Below, piece after piece: positions 1-9,350 of a stretch of DNA of 64,000 nucleotides. Where the stretch lies: contig OZ253454.1 of the NCBI GenBank assembly GCA_965261475.1, positions 1,302,001 to 1,366,000 on the forward strand, read 5' to 3'. The stretch's first letter is position 1. Each line of letters starts with the position of its first letter. The notes beneath the pieces are model-generated. The model was not told the origin of the DNA. It worked only from the letters and a program-made list of their open reading frames with translations, and ran no database searches. A program made the position numbers and the translations under genes. Origin of the DNA: G965261475 sp965261475 [NCBI: bacterium] (GTDB taxonomy: Bacteria; SAR324; XYD2-FULL-50-16).

Positions 1-2018
1 GCAAGCTAGTTTTACTACCTGCTCCAAGTGTAGATACTGGAATGGGATTAGAAAGAATAGTTTCTGTAATACAAGCAGTAGATTCTAATTATAAGACTGA
101 TATTTTCTTGCCACTGCTTGCTTGGATTGCTAAAGAAGGAAACTATACCTACGGCGCAAACAAAAATTTAGACATTTCTGTCCGAGTTATAGCAGATCAT
201 CTACGCTCTGTAAGTATTATTATTGCTGATGGAGTGCTTCCTGCTAACGAGGGTAGAGGTTATGTTTTGAGAAGAATTATCCGTAGAGCGCTCAGACACG
301 CAAAATACCTACAACAACCATTAGGTAGTTTTGCAGCAGGCAGTGTCTTTTTTGCTCAAGAAGTGCAAAACATTTTTCCTGAAGTCTACGAGCAAAAAGA
401 TTCTATTTACAAATATATTTTGCAAGAAGAAAAAAGATTTGCATCTACCCTAGACAATGGACTAAAAATTTTATTGGATTTAATAGCCGTCTCAAAAAAA
501 CAAAAAAAGACAGAGCTACAAGGTGAGAGTCTTTTTAAACTATACGATACTTACGGCTTTCCAATGGAGCTCGCTACAGAGATCCTAGCAGAAAATACAA
601 TGAGTTACAACAAAAGAGACTTTGAAGTATCTATGCAGAAACAAAAAGAAACCGCTAGAAAGCAGCAAATATTCAAACAAGAAAAATTGATGAAACCCTT
701 GCTAGATATTCAAAATATTTGGACAAAACAAAAAGAGCACTATAAAAATGAGTTTGTAGGCTACCAACCAACTAAAATAAAAAGCAAACTACAATTTATT
801 TGGAATGATAAGTTACGCTTAACGCAAGTAAGTAGAGGAGAAAAATTTTATTGCATACTAGCAAAAACGCCTTTTTATGCAGAATCTGGAGGACAAGTTG
901 GTGATACAGGTTGGCTAAAAAACGAAGATTTTATTATTCGTATTTTAAATACTCAAAAATCGCCAAATGGACTAAACTACTCTCTTGCTAAACTAGAGGT
1001 AGCAAATAAAAATTTACAATTAAGAGATCAAGATAATTTTATGGCAGAACTAGATGTAGCAAGAAGAAAGCAAATTCAAACACACCACACAAGTACACAC
1101 TTGCTAAACGCCGCCTTGAGAGAAGTAGTAGGTTTACACATCAAACAGGCTGGATCTCTGGTAAACGAACAAAAATTAAGGTTTGATTTTCAGCATTTTG
1201 AGCCACTTAACACTCAAGCACTCACAGAAGTAGCAGAGCTAGTAAATAACTATATTAGGGAAAACGAAGAAGTACTAAGCAAAACTATGCCTATAGACCA
1301 AGCACTAGCAACCGGAGCACTTGCTTTTTTTGGAGAAAAATACAAAGAGCAAGTACGAGTGGTGCAGGCAGGAAGGCATAGCAAAGAGCTGTGCGGGGGA
1401 TGTCATACTAGTAGAACAGGGGATTTAGGGTTTTTTCAAATTCTCTCTGAGTCGTCTTGTGCATCAGGAATTAGAAGAATTGAAGCTGTAGCCGGTAGCT
1501 CAGCTTGGAGTTGGCAAAAAAAACAAAATAGTAAATTTCAACTTCTAGCTAGTATCTTGCAAGAATCTACAAATAAAATATTCAATCTTGATCAGAGTAT
1601 TCAAGCAGCAAAGCACAAATCTCAGCATTTAGCACACATAACAAACGAAAATAAATTATTAAAAGCACGAATTTTGAAAGATTTTTTAACACAGGTTAAA
1701 ACAAAACTTTCAAAAAAAAAGTTGCTTTTTTTAGAAAATACTACTACGCTGCTTGATAATAAAAATTTAGCTGATTCTCTAATGAGAAAATTTCAGCCCG
1801 AGCTTCTTTGTCTATACAAAATAGACGGGCTCAAAGTGGAGGTTTTACTCTCTAAAAACAAAGCACTAGAAGGGTTTCAAGCAGGAGAGTTTATCAAAAA
1901 GCACTCTAGTGTGATTGGTGGAAAAGGAGGTGGTAATGATATTTTTGCTCGATGTAGTGGTAACAATTACGCAGGTTTAGCCAAGCTGCAAAAACTTTTA
2001 GAAGAACAAGTACAATGA
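1..2018 (+). CDS. alaS: Alanyl-tRNA synthetase, 5'-truncated by the window edge
   Basis: Charges tRNA-Ala with alanine in the cytoplasm. The reading frame is open from base 3 (K-L-V-L-L-P-A-P-S-V-D-T-G ahead of the first ATG at 42), so the gene starts outside the window and the ATG at 42 is internal. The visible part covers the end of the catalytic core (DTGMGLER), the tRNA-binding domain, the editing domain with its metal ligands HTSTH and CGGCH, and the C-terminal DHHA1 domain with the glycine-rich GGKGGG motif. Its TGA stop overlaps the ATG of gspC by four bases, so the two are probably translationally coupled. An alaS-gspC pairing is unusual. Identity is secure. Confidence 0.97.
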   Translation, partial: KLVLLPAPSVDTGMGLERIVSVIQAVDSNYKTDIFLPLLAWIAKEGNYTYGANKNLDISVRVIADHLRSVSIIIADGVLPANEGRGYVLRRIIRRALRHAKYLQQPLGSFAAGSVFFAQEVQNIFPEVYEQKDSIYKYILQEEKRFASTLDNGLKILLDLIAVSKKQKKTELQGESLFKLYDTYGFPMELATEILAENTMSYNKRDFEVSMQKQKETARKQQIFKQEKLMKPLLDIQNIWTKQKEHYKNEFVGYQPTKIKSKLQFIWNDKLRLTQVSRGEKFYCILAKTPFYAESGGQVGDTGWLKNEDFIIRILNTQKSPNGLNYSLAKLEVANKNLQLRDQDNFMAELDVARRKQIQTHHTSTHLLNAALREVVGLHIKQAGSLVNEQKLRFDFQHFEPLNTQALTEVAELVNNYIRENEEVLSKTMPIDQALATGALAFFGEKYKEQVRVVQAGRHSKELCGGCHTSRTGDLGFFQILSESSCASGIRRIEAVAGSSAWSWQKKQNSKFQLLASILQESTNKIFNLDQSIQAAKHKSQHLAHITNENKLLKARILKDFLTQVKTKLSKKKLLFLENTTTLLDNKNLADSLMRKFQPELLCLYKIDGLKVEVLLSKNKALEGFQAGEFIKKHSSVIGGKGGGNDIFARCSGNNYAGLAKLQKLLEEQVQ

Positions 2019-3103
2019 AAATGAATTTTTTACAAAAATATATAGATCTAAAAAGATGGAATGTGAAAGGTATTTTTTTGATTCTTAGACAAAAAAAAAT
2101 ATGGATCGCTTTGTCGTTAAATGCGGTTTTAGCGGGCGTTACTCTTTCTACTTACATAGAAAACAACCTACTAATAGCTAAAGCCTCCTATGAGCCTGTT
2201 CGTTTTAATTCTTACGATGGCAAAAGTGGACAAAAACCTTATACTTACTTCAAAGATTCGACAATTTATAATGCCTTTACGCCTCTACAAAAAATACCAA
2301 AAAAACAACCAAAAAAAAAGAAAACACCAAACTACTTGCTAGAATTACATAAGATTCAAAATAATTTAGAACTCCGCGGCACTATACTGCTAGGCTCTAT
2401 CAATTTTGCTGTCCTTTATCACAAAAAACAAAGAGTAGAAAAATCTTTCCAAGAAGGTAACAAGATCTTTACTACAAATGTTACATTGCAAAAAGTAAAA
2501 AGAGATAATGTTGTTTTAGCCTTTAGAGGTCATAGCTCTAAACTAGCCATTTATAAAACAGACAATTCAAAAAATATTATTGTCCCTGTTCAACCTAGTA
2601 AAAAAAAGAAAAAACTAGTAGCAGAAAAAAAACAACCGAAAAAACGAAGTAATCAGAAAGCCCAAGCTCGTCATAATAGCTCTAATAATAAGAAAGTTTT
2701 AACAGATTTAAAAAATGAGATTGCTAAAGAGCAATACCTAGGTAATTTTAATTTTAACCAAAAAGATGCCATTAAAATTCAAGATGACAATATCAATGTT
2801 AAGAAAGAGTATTTTGAAGGTGCCCTACACAATCTACCTGTAATGCTAAGTCACGCTAGAGCAGTGCCTTATAACAAAAATAATGAGTTTCTTGGCTATC
2901 AATTAGCTAATGTTCTCAAAGGGGGGATCTTCGACAAACTTGGTCTCAAACAAGGAGATATTATTACTAGTGTTAATGGTGAAAAGGTCAAAGATCTATC
3001 TCAAGTAATGCAATTTTTTTCCGTCTTAAAAAATGAAAAATATATTGCGGTGGATCTACTTAGAGATAGCAATGTTTTTACCATCAACTATTCTCTTATA
3101 TAG
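2015..3103 (+). CDS. gspC: Type II secretion inner-membrane protein GspC-like (HR and PDZ domains)
   Basis: GspC links the inner-membrane platform of the type II secretion system to the outer-membrane secretin. What is seen: a short cytoplasmic N-terminus, one membrane segment at about residues 29-48, a lysine-rich linker, a beta-rich region at about 113-175 whose pattern (LLGSINFAVLYHKK, then EGNKIF...VTLQKVKRDNVVLAF) matches the GspC homology region, a second basic linker, and a C-terminal PDZ domain (about 275-362; LGLKQGDIITSVNGEKV). This order is that of GspC. It overlaps the alaS stop (ATGA). gspE and gspF lie 8 kb away and no secretin is in the window. A PilP-like or other PDZ scaffold is a less likely alternative. 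Confidence 0.75.
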   Translation: MKMNFLQKYIDLKRWNVKGIFLILRQKKIWIALSLNAVLAGVTLSTYIENNLLIAKASYEPVRFNSYDGKSGQKPYTYFKDSTIYNAFTPLQKIPKKQPKKKKTPNYLLELHKIQNNLELRGTILLGSINFAVLYHKKQRVEKSFQEGNKIFTTNVTLQKVKRDNVVLAFRGHSSKLAIYKTDNSKNIIVPVQPSKKKKKLVAEKKQPKKRSNQKAQARHNSSNNKKVLTDLKNEIAKEQYLGNFNFNQKDAIKIQDDNINVKKEYFEGALHNLPVMLSHARAVPYNKNNEFLGYQLANVLKGGIFDKLGLKQGDIITSVNGEKVKDLSQVMQFFSVLKNEKYIAVDLLRDSNVFTINYSLI

Positions 3104-3125
3104 CTGTATTTAGTAGCTTTCAAGG

Positions 3126-4208
3126 CTAAACATTAAAACGTATGTGGAGTATATCTCCATCTTGTACGAGATAGTTTTTACCTTCTAAGCGTAAGCGACC
3201 TTGGTTTTGAATTTCAGCTTCTGAGCCAAATTTTTTAAAATCCTCAAAAGAATAAACTTCTGCTCTAATAAAGCCTTTATACATGTCTGTATGAATTTTA
3301 CCAGCGGCATGCCGAACAGTAGAATTATTTTTGACATTCCAAGCTCGCACTTCTTGTTTGCCTGCTGTAAAAAAACTAATTTGATCTAGTAAGTTAAAAC
3401 CTGTATACACAATTTTTTCTAAACCACTCTTATCCATAGACAACTCTGCCATCAAACTTTGTCTATCCTGAGCGTCTAGTTCTGCTAGCTCGCTCTCAAA
3501 TAAACAATTGATTTCTATTGCTACTACTCCGTCCTTTTGGGCTATGCGTTGCACTACTTTTTGTAATTCCTGGTCTGTATCCTTGCTTGTATTATTCATA
3601 ACATAAAAGAATGGTTTGGCAGTAATAAGGTTGTTTTCTGCTAGCTGCTCTTTTTCGTCTGGCTTGAGAGGAAAAGTTTTGGCAAAATTACCCCTGTTTA
3701 AATGCTCTAGTAGTTTTTCGTGAAACATCAAAATATCTTTTTGTTTGGCTGCTCTAGTTTGTTTTCTCAGTTTTGATAATCTATTATTTAATCTCTCTAT
3801 GTCAGAGAGTAGTAGCTCGGTTTTGATAGTAGCAATATCATCTTCAGGCGAGCATTGCCCGGCAACATGGACAATATCATTATCCGAAAAACAACGAACA
3901 AGATGAATATAAGCATCTACTTGTTTAATCTGTTCTAAAAATTTATTTCCTAGTCCCTCACCGCTAGAAGCTCCTTTGACTAATCCTGCAATATCTATAA
4001 GCTTTAAAAAGTTTGCTATTCTTTTTTGTGGTTGCCAGACCTGATAGAGGTAATTTAACCTTTGATCAGGCAGACTAGCTAGAGCTATATTAGGCTCTAT
4101 GGTACAAAAAGGGTAATTAGCAGATTCTGCATTTGTCGCAGTAATGGCTTGAAACAATGTAGATTTGCCTACATTTGGTAGCCCTACAATACCGAGTTCT
4201 AGCCCCAT
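3126..4208 (-). CDS. ychF: Ribosome-associated GTPase/ATPase YchF (OBG family)
   Basis: Universally conserved P-loop ATPase/GTPase that binds ribosomes and acts in translation and stress responses. The N-terminal G domain shows GLPNVGKST (Walker A) and DIAGLVKGASSGEGLGNKF (G3/switch), followed by the helical insertion (about residues 130-200) and a C-terminal TGS domain ending in DGDILHIRFNV. At 360 residues the length is normal. It follows pth by 13 bases on the same strand, the standard gammaproteobacterial pth-ychF order, and converges on gspC with a 22-base gap. Confidence 0.97.
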   Translation of the reverse strand: MGLELGIVGLPNVGKSTLFQAITATNAESANYPFCTIEPNIALASLPDQRLNYLYQVWQPQKRIANFLKLIDIAGLVKGASSGEGLGNKFLEQIKQVDAYIHLVRCFSDNDIVHVAGQCSPEDDIATIKTELLLSDIERLNNRLSKLRKQTRAAKQKDILMFHEKLLEHLNRGNFAKTFPLKPDEKEQLAENNLITAKPFFYVMNNTSKDTDQELQKVVQRIAQKDGVVAIEINCLFESELAELDAQDRQSLMAELSMDKSGLEKIVYTGFNLLDQISFFTAGKQEVRAWNVKNNSTVRHAAGKIHTDMYKGFIRAEVYSFEDFKKFGSEAEIQNQGRLRLEGKNYLVQDGDILHIRFNV

Positions 4209-4221
4209 AAATTGCGTAAAT

Positions 4222-4773
4222 TTAAGTTATAGTAGTTGAAGTAATAGTAGATAGTAGGAATTTTATGCAAAGCTCAGTAGCTTGTTCTACAGGATTTTGT
4301 AGCTTCTTTTGTAAGGAAGTAGAGATTTTTTGCAAGACATAGCTAGAGACTTGAGTTTTCTCTGCTGGACGACCAATTCCTATTGCTAACCTAGAAAATT
4401 CTGTAGTAGCTAATTTTTGAATAATATCTCTTAATCCATTGTGCCCACCGTGCCCGCCTTTTGTTTTATAACGAATAGTGCCAACAGGTAAGTCTAGACT
4501 GTCACAAACTACCAAAACCTCTGTGAGAGCAACTTTATAAAAATTGGTACAAGCTACAACAGCTTTGCCACTCAAATTCATATAGGTTTGTGGTAGTAGC
4601 AAGGCATAGTCTAGAGAATTGTATTTTCCTTTGTAAAATAAAGAGTAAAATTGGTTTGTTTTCTTGGTTGGTTGCAATTTTTCTGCTAGCCGCTGAATAA
4701 CTCTAAAGCCTATATTGTGTAGAGTGTCTTCATACTCTCTAGTAGGGTTGCCTAGACCAACAATAAGTTTCAT
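4222..4773 (-). CDS. pth: Peptidyl-tRNA hydrolase
   Basis: Recycles peptidyl-tRNA released by stalled ribosomes. The family signature is present: VGLGNPTREYEDTLHNIGF at the N-terminus with the catalytic histidine, the TYMNLSGKAV motif, and the KGGHGGHNGLRDI loop. The ATG at 4773 gives the normal start MKLIVGLGNP; an in-frame TTG nine bases upstream would add three residues and is unlikely. It lies between rplY and ychF with gaps of 9 and 13 bases, so the three are one transcription unit. Confidence 0.97.
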   Translation of the reverse strand: MKLIVGLGNPTREYEDTLHNIGFRVIQRLAEKLQPTKKTNQFYSLFYKGKYNSLDYALLLPQTYMNLSGKAVVACTNFYKVALTEVLVVCDSLDLPVGTIRYKTKGGHGGHNGLRDIIQKLATTEFSRLAIGIGRPAEKTQVSSYVLQKISTSLQKKLQNPVEQATELCIKFLLSTITSTTIT

Positions 4774-4782
4774 TGATAACAA

Positions 4783-5418
4783 TCACTTCTTGTTTTCTAC
4801 CTGTTCTTGTTCTTGTTCTGGTGTCTGTACTTGTTCCTCTTCTGGAGTCTCTGCTTCTTGCTGAGCTTCTTCTGTAATAGTACTAGTAGAAACAATAGTA
4901 AAATTTCTTCCCGTAGCTACAGGTTTTACACCTTTAGGATAAGTAACATCTAAGATATGGATACTATCACCAAAGTTTAACTTGCTAATATCTATCTCAA
5001 TAGATGCGGGAATATCCTTCGCCTGACATGTGATAGGTATCTCGTGACGAATAACTTGTACCACTCCTCCCATTTTAGAGACAATAGAATCTCCTATAGT
5101 GCGAACAGGAATATCTAAATTCACAATAGTACTAGCAGAGACCTCTAAAAAATCTATATGTATAAATTTTTTAGCTATACGAGAATATTGATAATCTTGA
5201 ATAATTGCTTTTTTGATTCCTTTGCCCTCTAGCTCTAAATCAAGTATTTGTGTTTTGCCTCCAGTTCCTAAAAAAAGAGCACTTATAGCAGAGTGAGACA
5301 CAGTAAGATTGGTATTTTCTTTTCCTCCGTAAAGCACAGCAGGTACTCTGCCATTTAGCTGGAGCTGACGATTTGCACCTTTACCTGTTTTTTTTCTAAA
5401 AACAACTTGTAAATTCAT
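4783..5418 (-). CDS. rplY: Ribosomal protein bL25, long CTC/TL5 form
   Basis: Binds 5S rRNA in the large ribosomal subunit. The product starts MNLQVVFRKKTGKGANRQ, with an N-terminal 5S-binding domain (GRVPAVLYGG) followed by the beta-barrel CTC domain. About 30 acidic and glutamine-rich residues form a repetitive tail. The ATG at 5418 is chosen because it begins the conserved N-terminus; upstream codons in frame would add eight unrelated residues. First gene of rplY-pth-ychF, divergent from a TPR gene. Confidence 0.95.
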   Translation of the reverse strand: MNLQVVFRKKTGKGANRQLQLNGRVPAVLYGGKENTNLTVSHSAISALFLGTGGKTQILDLELEGKGIKKAIIQDYQYSRIAKKFIHIDFLEVSASTIVNLDIPVRTIGDSIVSKMGGVVQVIRHEIPITCQAKDIPASIEIDISKLNFGDSIHILDVTYPKGVKPVATGRNFTIVSTSTITEEAQQEAETPEEEQVQTPEQEQEQVENKK

Positions 5419-5479
5419 AAAAACTGTATAACTTATTATCAATATATTGTAATATTGTTGAGGTTACAGGTTTTGTACT

Positions 5480-8080
5480 ATGAGGTCAAGTGAAAGTTAT
5501 ACTATGCGATTTTTAGCTATCTTTATTTTTTTGCTATTCTTTTTAGCTGGCTTATTTATACAAATAAGCGAATTAACCGCTAGAGAGCCTAACATACAAT
5601 GGAAGCTTACTAAAACAGAGAAAATTATAGAGCAAAATTTACACGATTATTTTCAAAAACATCAATACCAAGAAGCCTTAAATTATCTAATCACCCAGCA
5701 AAACAAAATCAACAATTTGTTGTTTTACCATCGTCAATATTTAGAAATTTTGTTTCTACAAGAAAAAAAACAAAAATTGCTTAACCTAGCGACACAATGG
5801 ATTACAAAATACAAAAATAACCCTAATTATCTTTTTTTAAGAGCAATGTTTTTGTATCGCCTACAGCACCGTTTATCTGCCTACGATGATTTTGTAGCCG
5901 CCTACAAAAACAACAATCAAACAAGCAAGATCGTAGAATTTTTATACTATTACTATATAACTATACAATACTCTAATTTGCCTTCAACCTCCTATGAACT
6001 CATAGAGCAAATATTGCAAATAAAGCCAGATAATAGCTATTTTTGGGTAGAAAAAACAAAATTACAGATTAGAGCAAAAAACTTCCAAGCAGCCTATAAT
6101 TCTATCCAAACAGCAATATCTCTAGCACCAAACAAAGAATATTATAACTATTTGCTGGAACTTGAAAAAATAATTGACCCTCATAAGTATCAAAATACTC
6201 TGGTTTACTTACTCGAGCAATACCCTCAAGATATCAACTACTACAAACAATATTTTGCTTTACAAAAAACAATAGCTACACAACAAATATTTGAACTTGA
6301 TTTAATCAAGTTTTTAGCAGACAAAAAAGACGAAAGTTATTTGGCTGATTTTTATTTGCTACTAGCAAATATACAACAAAAATTAGGCAAAAAAGAAGCT
6401 ATAGCAAATTACAAAAAAGCTATCTCTTTACAAGCAAGTCCTACTACTATAATTATACTAGCAAAAATTCTTTGGAATGCAGGTAAAAAAGAACAAGCAA
6501 TTGTCTATTTTAGAGAATTGTACGACAAACAAGAGCAGGAAGCTTGGATTTTCTATGCACTAGGTACTTATTACAAAGAGCAAAACCAACCCTACAGCGC
6601 AGAAGAATTTATTCTCAGTGGACTAGAATATCACCCAGATAATACAACTCTACTCTGGTTATATGCCCAAGTGCTACAAGCACAAGGAAGGTACCAAGAA
6701 GCAATTATAGCTACAAAAGAAATCTTAAAAAGAGAAAAAAATCACCATTTTTTCCTGAGTAACATAGGTTATTGGTATAGCCTTTTGAATAATTATAAGT
6801 TAGCAGCAAAGTTTCTTAAACAAGCTTTAGCAATCCAAAATAATGAACTTACTCGCTATAGAATAGCGAATGTTTACTATAGACAAAACAACGAAGACTT
6901 GGCTTTATCCTATCTCAAAGAAGAATTTAAAAACGAAGAATTGCTGCCTTTTGTCTATGAGTTAAAAGCAGAAATTCATTTTACAAAAAAAGACTATACT
7001 GCTTCATTGTCAAACCTACAAAAATCTATAAATTTTTTTCAAAAGCAAGGTAAAGAGCCTACTAACTTTATCAAAAATTTAGAGATAAAAAATTTATTAC
7101 TACTAGAAAATTTTGACTTAGCTAGAGCAAAAATTCAAAGCTACGCAAAGCAAACAAAATTTATGCAAAGGCAACAAATCTTACTAAAATTTAATAATCA
7201 AAAAACAACGAAAGACGAGCTTGTCAATGAAATCACAAACTACCTACAACAAAATGAGATAGACAATTTTTTATTAGAAATTTTTTTTTATTTGACACAA
7301 GGCAAAGATTATTTATGGGATTGGAATGCAAAAGAAGCAAAAGTTTATCAAAAAATTTTACTACTACAGCTTCAAGACGCTAAGTCCATCTTAACAAAGT
7401 TGCCAGAAAGCTCTAATAAAATTTTTTTAAATTATTTTTTAGCTCAAGCTCAGGGTCAAAATAATTCTTTACTTGGTGCTCAAGCTAGCGGATTCTGGCA
7501 ACAATATTATCTAGGTTACGAGAGTTTTAGAAATGCAGAGGTAGCAAAATCTATCATTTTTGCCAAAAATGCCATACTCGAGAATGAAAATTTTATTTGG
7601 AGTCATGTTTTATTAGGTCGTATTTACCAAAAACAAAAAAACTACAAAAAAGCTATTCAATCGTACAAAAAATTTTTAACAAGGTTTCCACTCAATCTTT
7701 CTGTTTTAAGAATGCTAGCGGTTTCTTACGACCTACAACAACAACCACAGCAAGCAGAAAAAATTTACTTAAAGCTCATAGACCAATATCCTAACGAGGA
7801 ATTAGCTTTCAACAACCTAGCTTGGCTCTATCTAACAAAAATAAAAAGTACAAAAAATACAGAAAAAGCACTCAAACTATCACAAAAAGCGGTAGCAATC
7901 AATGCCAACTCAGCTAATTTAGACACTCTAGCTGAAGCCTATTATCAAAACGGGAATTACAAGCAGGCATTAAAATTGATTGAAAAATCTTTGGTACTAG
8001 ACACCCAAGACCTAGATCACTTTAAACAACAAAAAGATAAATTCTTAAAAGCTCTGCAAACTAGAGTACTTGTTCCCTAG
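5480..8080 (+). CDS. Large TPR-repeat protein with N-terminal membrane/signal segment
   Basis: Function not recognised. One hydrophobic segment follows the N-terminus (about residues 9-32), so it is exported or inner-membrane anchored with the rest in the periplasm. The remainder is alpha-helical with many degenerate tetratricopeptide repeats; clear ones are at about residues 360-480 and 700-850 (for example YKKAIQSYKKFL, AEKIYLKLIDQYPNEELAFNNLAWLY, ALKLIEKSLVLD). Such proteins scaffold secretion, cell-envelope or polysaccharide complexes. A second ATG at 5504 would start directly at the hydrophobic segment, and a -10-like TACTAT at 5476-5481 overlaps the first ATG, so the shorter start is possible. 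It is divergent from rplY and convergent with ilvH. Confidence 0.75.
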   Translation: MRSSESYTMRFLAIFIFLLFFLAGLFIQISELTAREPNIQWKLTKTEKIIEQNLHDYFQKHQYQEALNYLITQQNKINNLLFYHRQYLEILFLQEKKQKLLNLATQWITKYKNNPNYLFLRAMFLYRLQHRLSAYDDFVAAYKNNNQTSKIVEFLYYYYITIQYSNLPSTSYELIEQILQIKPDNSYFWVEKTKLQIRAKNFQAAYNSIQTAISLAPNKEYYNYLLELEKIIDPHKYQNTLVYLLEQYPQDINYYKQYFALQKTIATQQIFELDLIKFLADKKDESYLADFYLLLANIQQKLGKKEAIANYKKAISLQASPTTIIILAKILWNAGKKEQAIVYFRELYDKQEQEAWIFYALGTYYKEQNQPYSAEEFILSGLEYHPDNTTLLWLYAQVLQAQGRYQEAIIATKEILKREKNHHFFLSNIGYWYSLLNNYKLAAKFLKQALAIQNNELTRYRIANVYYRQNNEDLALSYLKEEFKNEELLPFVYELKAEIHFTKKDYTASLSNLQKSINFFQKQGKEPTNFIKNLEIKNLLLLENFDLARAKIQSYAKQTKFMQRQQILLKFNNQKTTKDELVNEITNYLQQNEIDNFLLEIFFYLTQGKDYLWDWNAKEAKVYQKILLLQLQDAKSILTKLPESSNKIFLNYFLAQAQGQNNSLLGAQASGFWQQYYLGYESFRNAEVAKSIIFAKNAILENENFIWSHVLLGRIYQKQKNYKKAIQSYKKFLTRFPLNLSVLRMLAVSYDLQQQPQQAEKIYLKLIDQYPNEELAFNNLAWLYLTKIKSTKNTEKALKLSQKAVAINANSANLDTLAEAYYQNGNYKQALKLIEKSLVLDTQDLDHFKQQKDKFLKALQTRVLVP

Positions 8081-8100
8081 ACTACTTGTAGTGTCTATCT

Positions 8101-8592
8101 TTAAGTCTTTGCTCGTCCTTTGCTTAAGCCAATTTTTCCTGAGCGAATACTCTCTAAAATAATATCCTCACCTAGCTCCTGGATCATAGCGTCTATTTTA
8201 GCTGTAGCACCAGAAACTTCCATTATCAAAACATCATCTGTCATATCTAGCACTCGTGCACCATAAAAATCTATAATATGATGAATTTTTTTTGCGTACT
8301 TAGCAATGTGATGTAGTTTAAAAATAGCAATTTCACGAATTACAGCATTTTCTTCACAAAGCTCACGAGTTGTTAAGACATGGATTAGCTTTTGTGTTTG
8401 TTTGCGAATCTGCTCTAAAGTTTTTCCGTCTCCGCGTAGTGCAATGGTAAAACGGCTAATACCTTTTTGATTCGTATTAGCTACAGTTAAACTGTCTATA
8501 TTAAAACCCCTCCTAGTAAATAAACTAGAGATTCTAACCAAAACCATAGGTTTGTCCTCTACGGCTATAGAAAAAACATGGCGTTGTTGCAT
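8101..8592 (-). CDS. ilvH: Acetolactate synthase small (regulatory) subunit
   Basis: Regulatory subunit of acetohydroxyacid synthase, the first enzyme of valine/isoleucine/leucine synthesis. The N-terminal ACT domain is typical (FSIAVEDKPMVLVRISSLFTRRGFNIDSL), followed by the C-terminal regulatory domain (REIAIFKLH...IDFYGARVLDM). At 163 residues it matches IlvH/IlvN. The catalytic subunit ilvI/ilvB, normally directly upstream, is not beside it; a glutathione S-transferase gene lies 6 bases upstream on the same strand instead. ilvH and ilvN cannot be told apart with certainty. Confidence 0.92.
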   Translation of the reverse strand: MQQRHVFSIAVEDKPMVLVRISSLFTRRGFNIDSLTVANTNQKGISRFTIALRGDGKTLEQIRKQTQKLIHVLTTRELCEENAVIREIAIFKLHHIAKYAKKIHHIIDFYGARVLDMTDDVLIMEVSGATAKIDAMIQELGEDIILESIRSGKIGLSKGRAKT

Positions 8593-8598
8593 TCTTTA

Positions 8599-9189
8599 TT
8601 AAAATTTAATTGCCATTGCTTTCTTGACAGCTGGGCGCTCCGCAATTTTTGCTACCCACCGCTCAACACTAGGGTAATTGGCAAAAGAAGTTTGATACCA
8701 ACTAGGTTTGCGAACCCAAGGGAAAAGAGCAATATCTGCAATGGAATAATTACCAGCAATATATTCTTGTTTGTTTAGAGAATTTTCTAAAACCAAATAA
8801 AGTCTATCTAGTTCGCTACGATAGCGATTGAGAGCATAGGGAATTTGCTCTGCAAGGTGTAAAAAATGCCCCAACTGCCCAAACATAGGACCTACTCCAC
8901 CCATTTGAAACATCAACCATTGGATTACTCGGTATTTTGCTTTGGTATTTTGAGGAATAAATTTGTGATATTTTTCTGCTAGATAGAGCAAAATAGCACC
9001 AGATTCAAAAATTACTAGCTCTTTATCTACCAAAACAGGAATTTTACCGTTAGGATTGAGTGCTATATATTCTGGTTTTTTTTGCTCTCCATTTAATGCT
9101 ATTTTAACAAGCTCAAACTCAACTCCAAGCTCCTGCAATAAAATTAGAGGTTTATAGCCGTTGGGCGTAGTCCATAAGTATAGTTTCAT
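8599..9189 (-). CDS. Glutathione S-transferase family protein
   Basis: A cytosolic GST-fold protein of 196 residues. The N-terminal thioredoxin-like domain begins MKLYLWTTPNGYKPLILLQELG and has the glutathione-binding cis-proline/Glu-Ser signature (GKIPVLVDKELVIFESGAILLYLAEKY). The C-terminal helical domain carries the N-capping box (YIAGNYSIADIALFPWV). This combination resembles the bacterial YfcG/Nu-type proteins, which often act as disulfide reductases rather than conjugating enzymes; that assignment is inference. It is co-oriented with ilvH and divergent from ispE. Confidence 0.88.
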   Translation of the reverse strand: MKLYLWTTPNGYKPLILLQELGVEFELVKIALNGEQKKPEYIALNPNGKIPVLVDKELVIFESGAILLYLAEKYHKFIPQNTKAKYRVIQWLMFQMGGVGPMFGQLGHFLHLAEQIPYALNRYRSELDRLYLVLENSLNKQEYIAGNYSIADIALFPWVRKPSWYQTSFANYPSVERWVAKIAERPAVKKAMAIKF

Positions 9190-9350
9190 AATTTTATTGT
9201 TGTATTGTAATTCTTTTGCTTAGGCGACCTAGTAAATAAAATTAGCTTAGTTTAGAATTGCTCTATTTTGCATTTTTCTTTATTCCTTAAATAGTAAACC
9301 TTAAACTACCCGTAGGTAAACTGCAATAAAAAATTGTAGATTAGTATTTA

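Noticed and set aside
3104-3125. Bidirectional terminator between gspC and ychF
   Set aside because: Only a short TAGC/GCTA pairing is present; too weak to call.
6294-6312. AACTTGAT-TTA-ATCAAGTT inverted repeat resembling an FNR site
   Set aside because: The spacer is three bases rather than four and it lies inside the TPR coding sequence.
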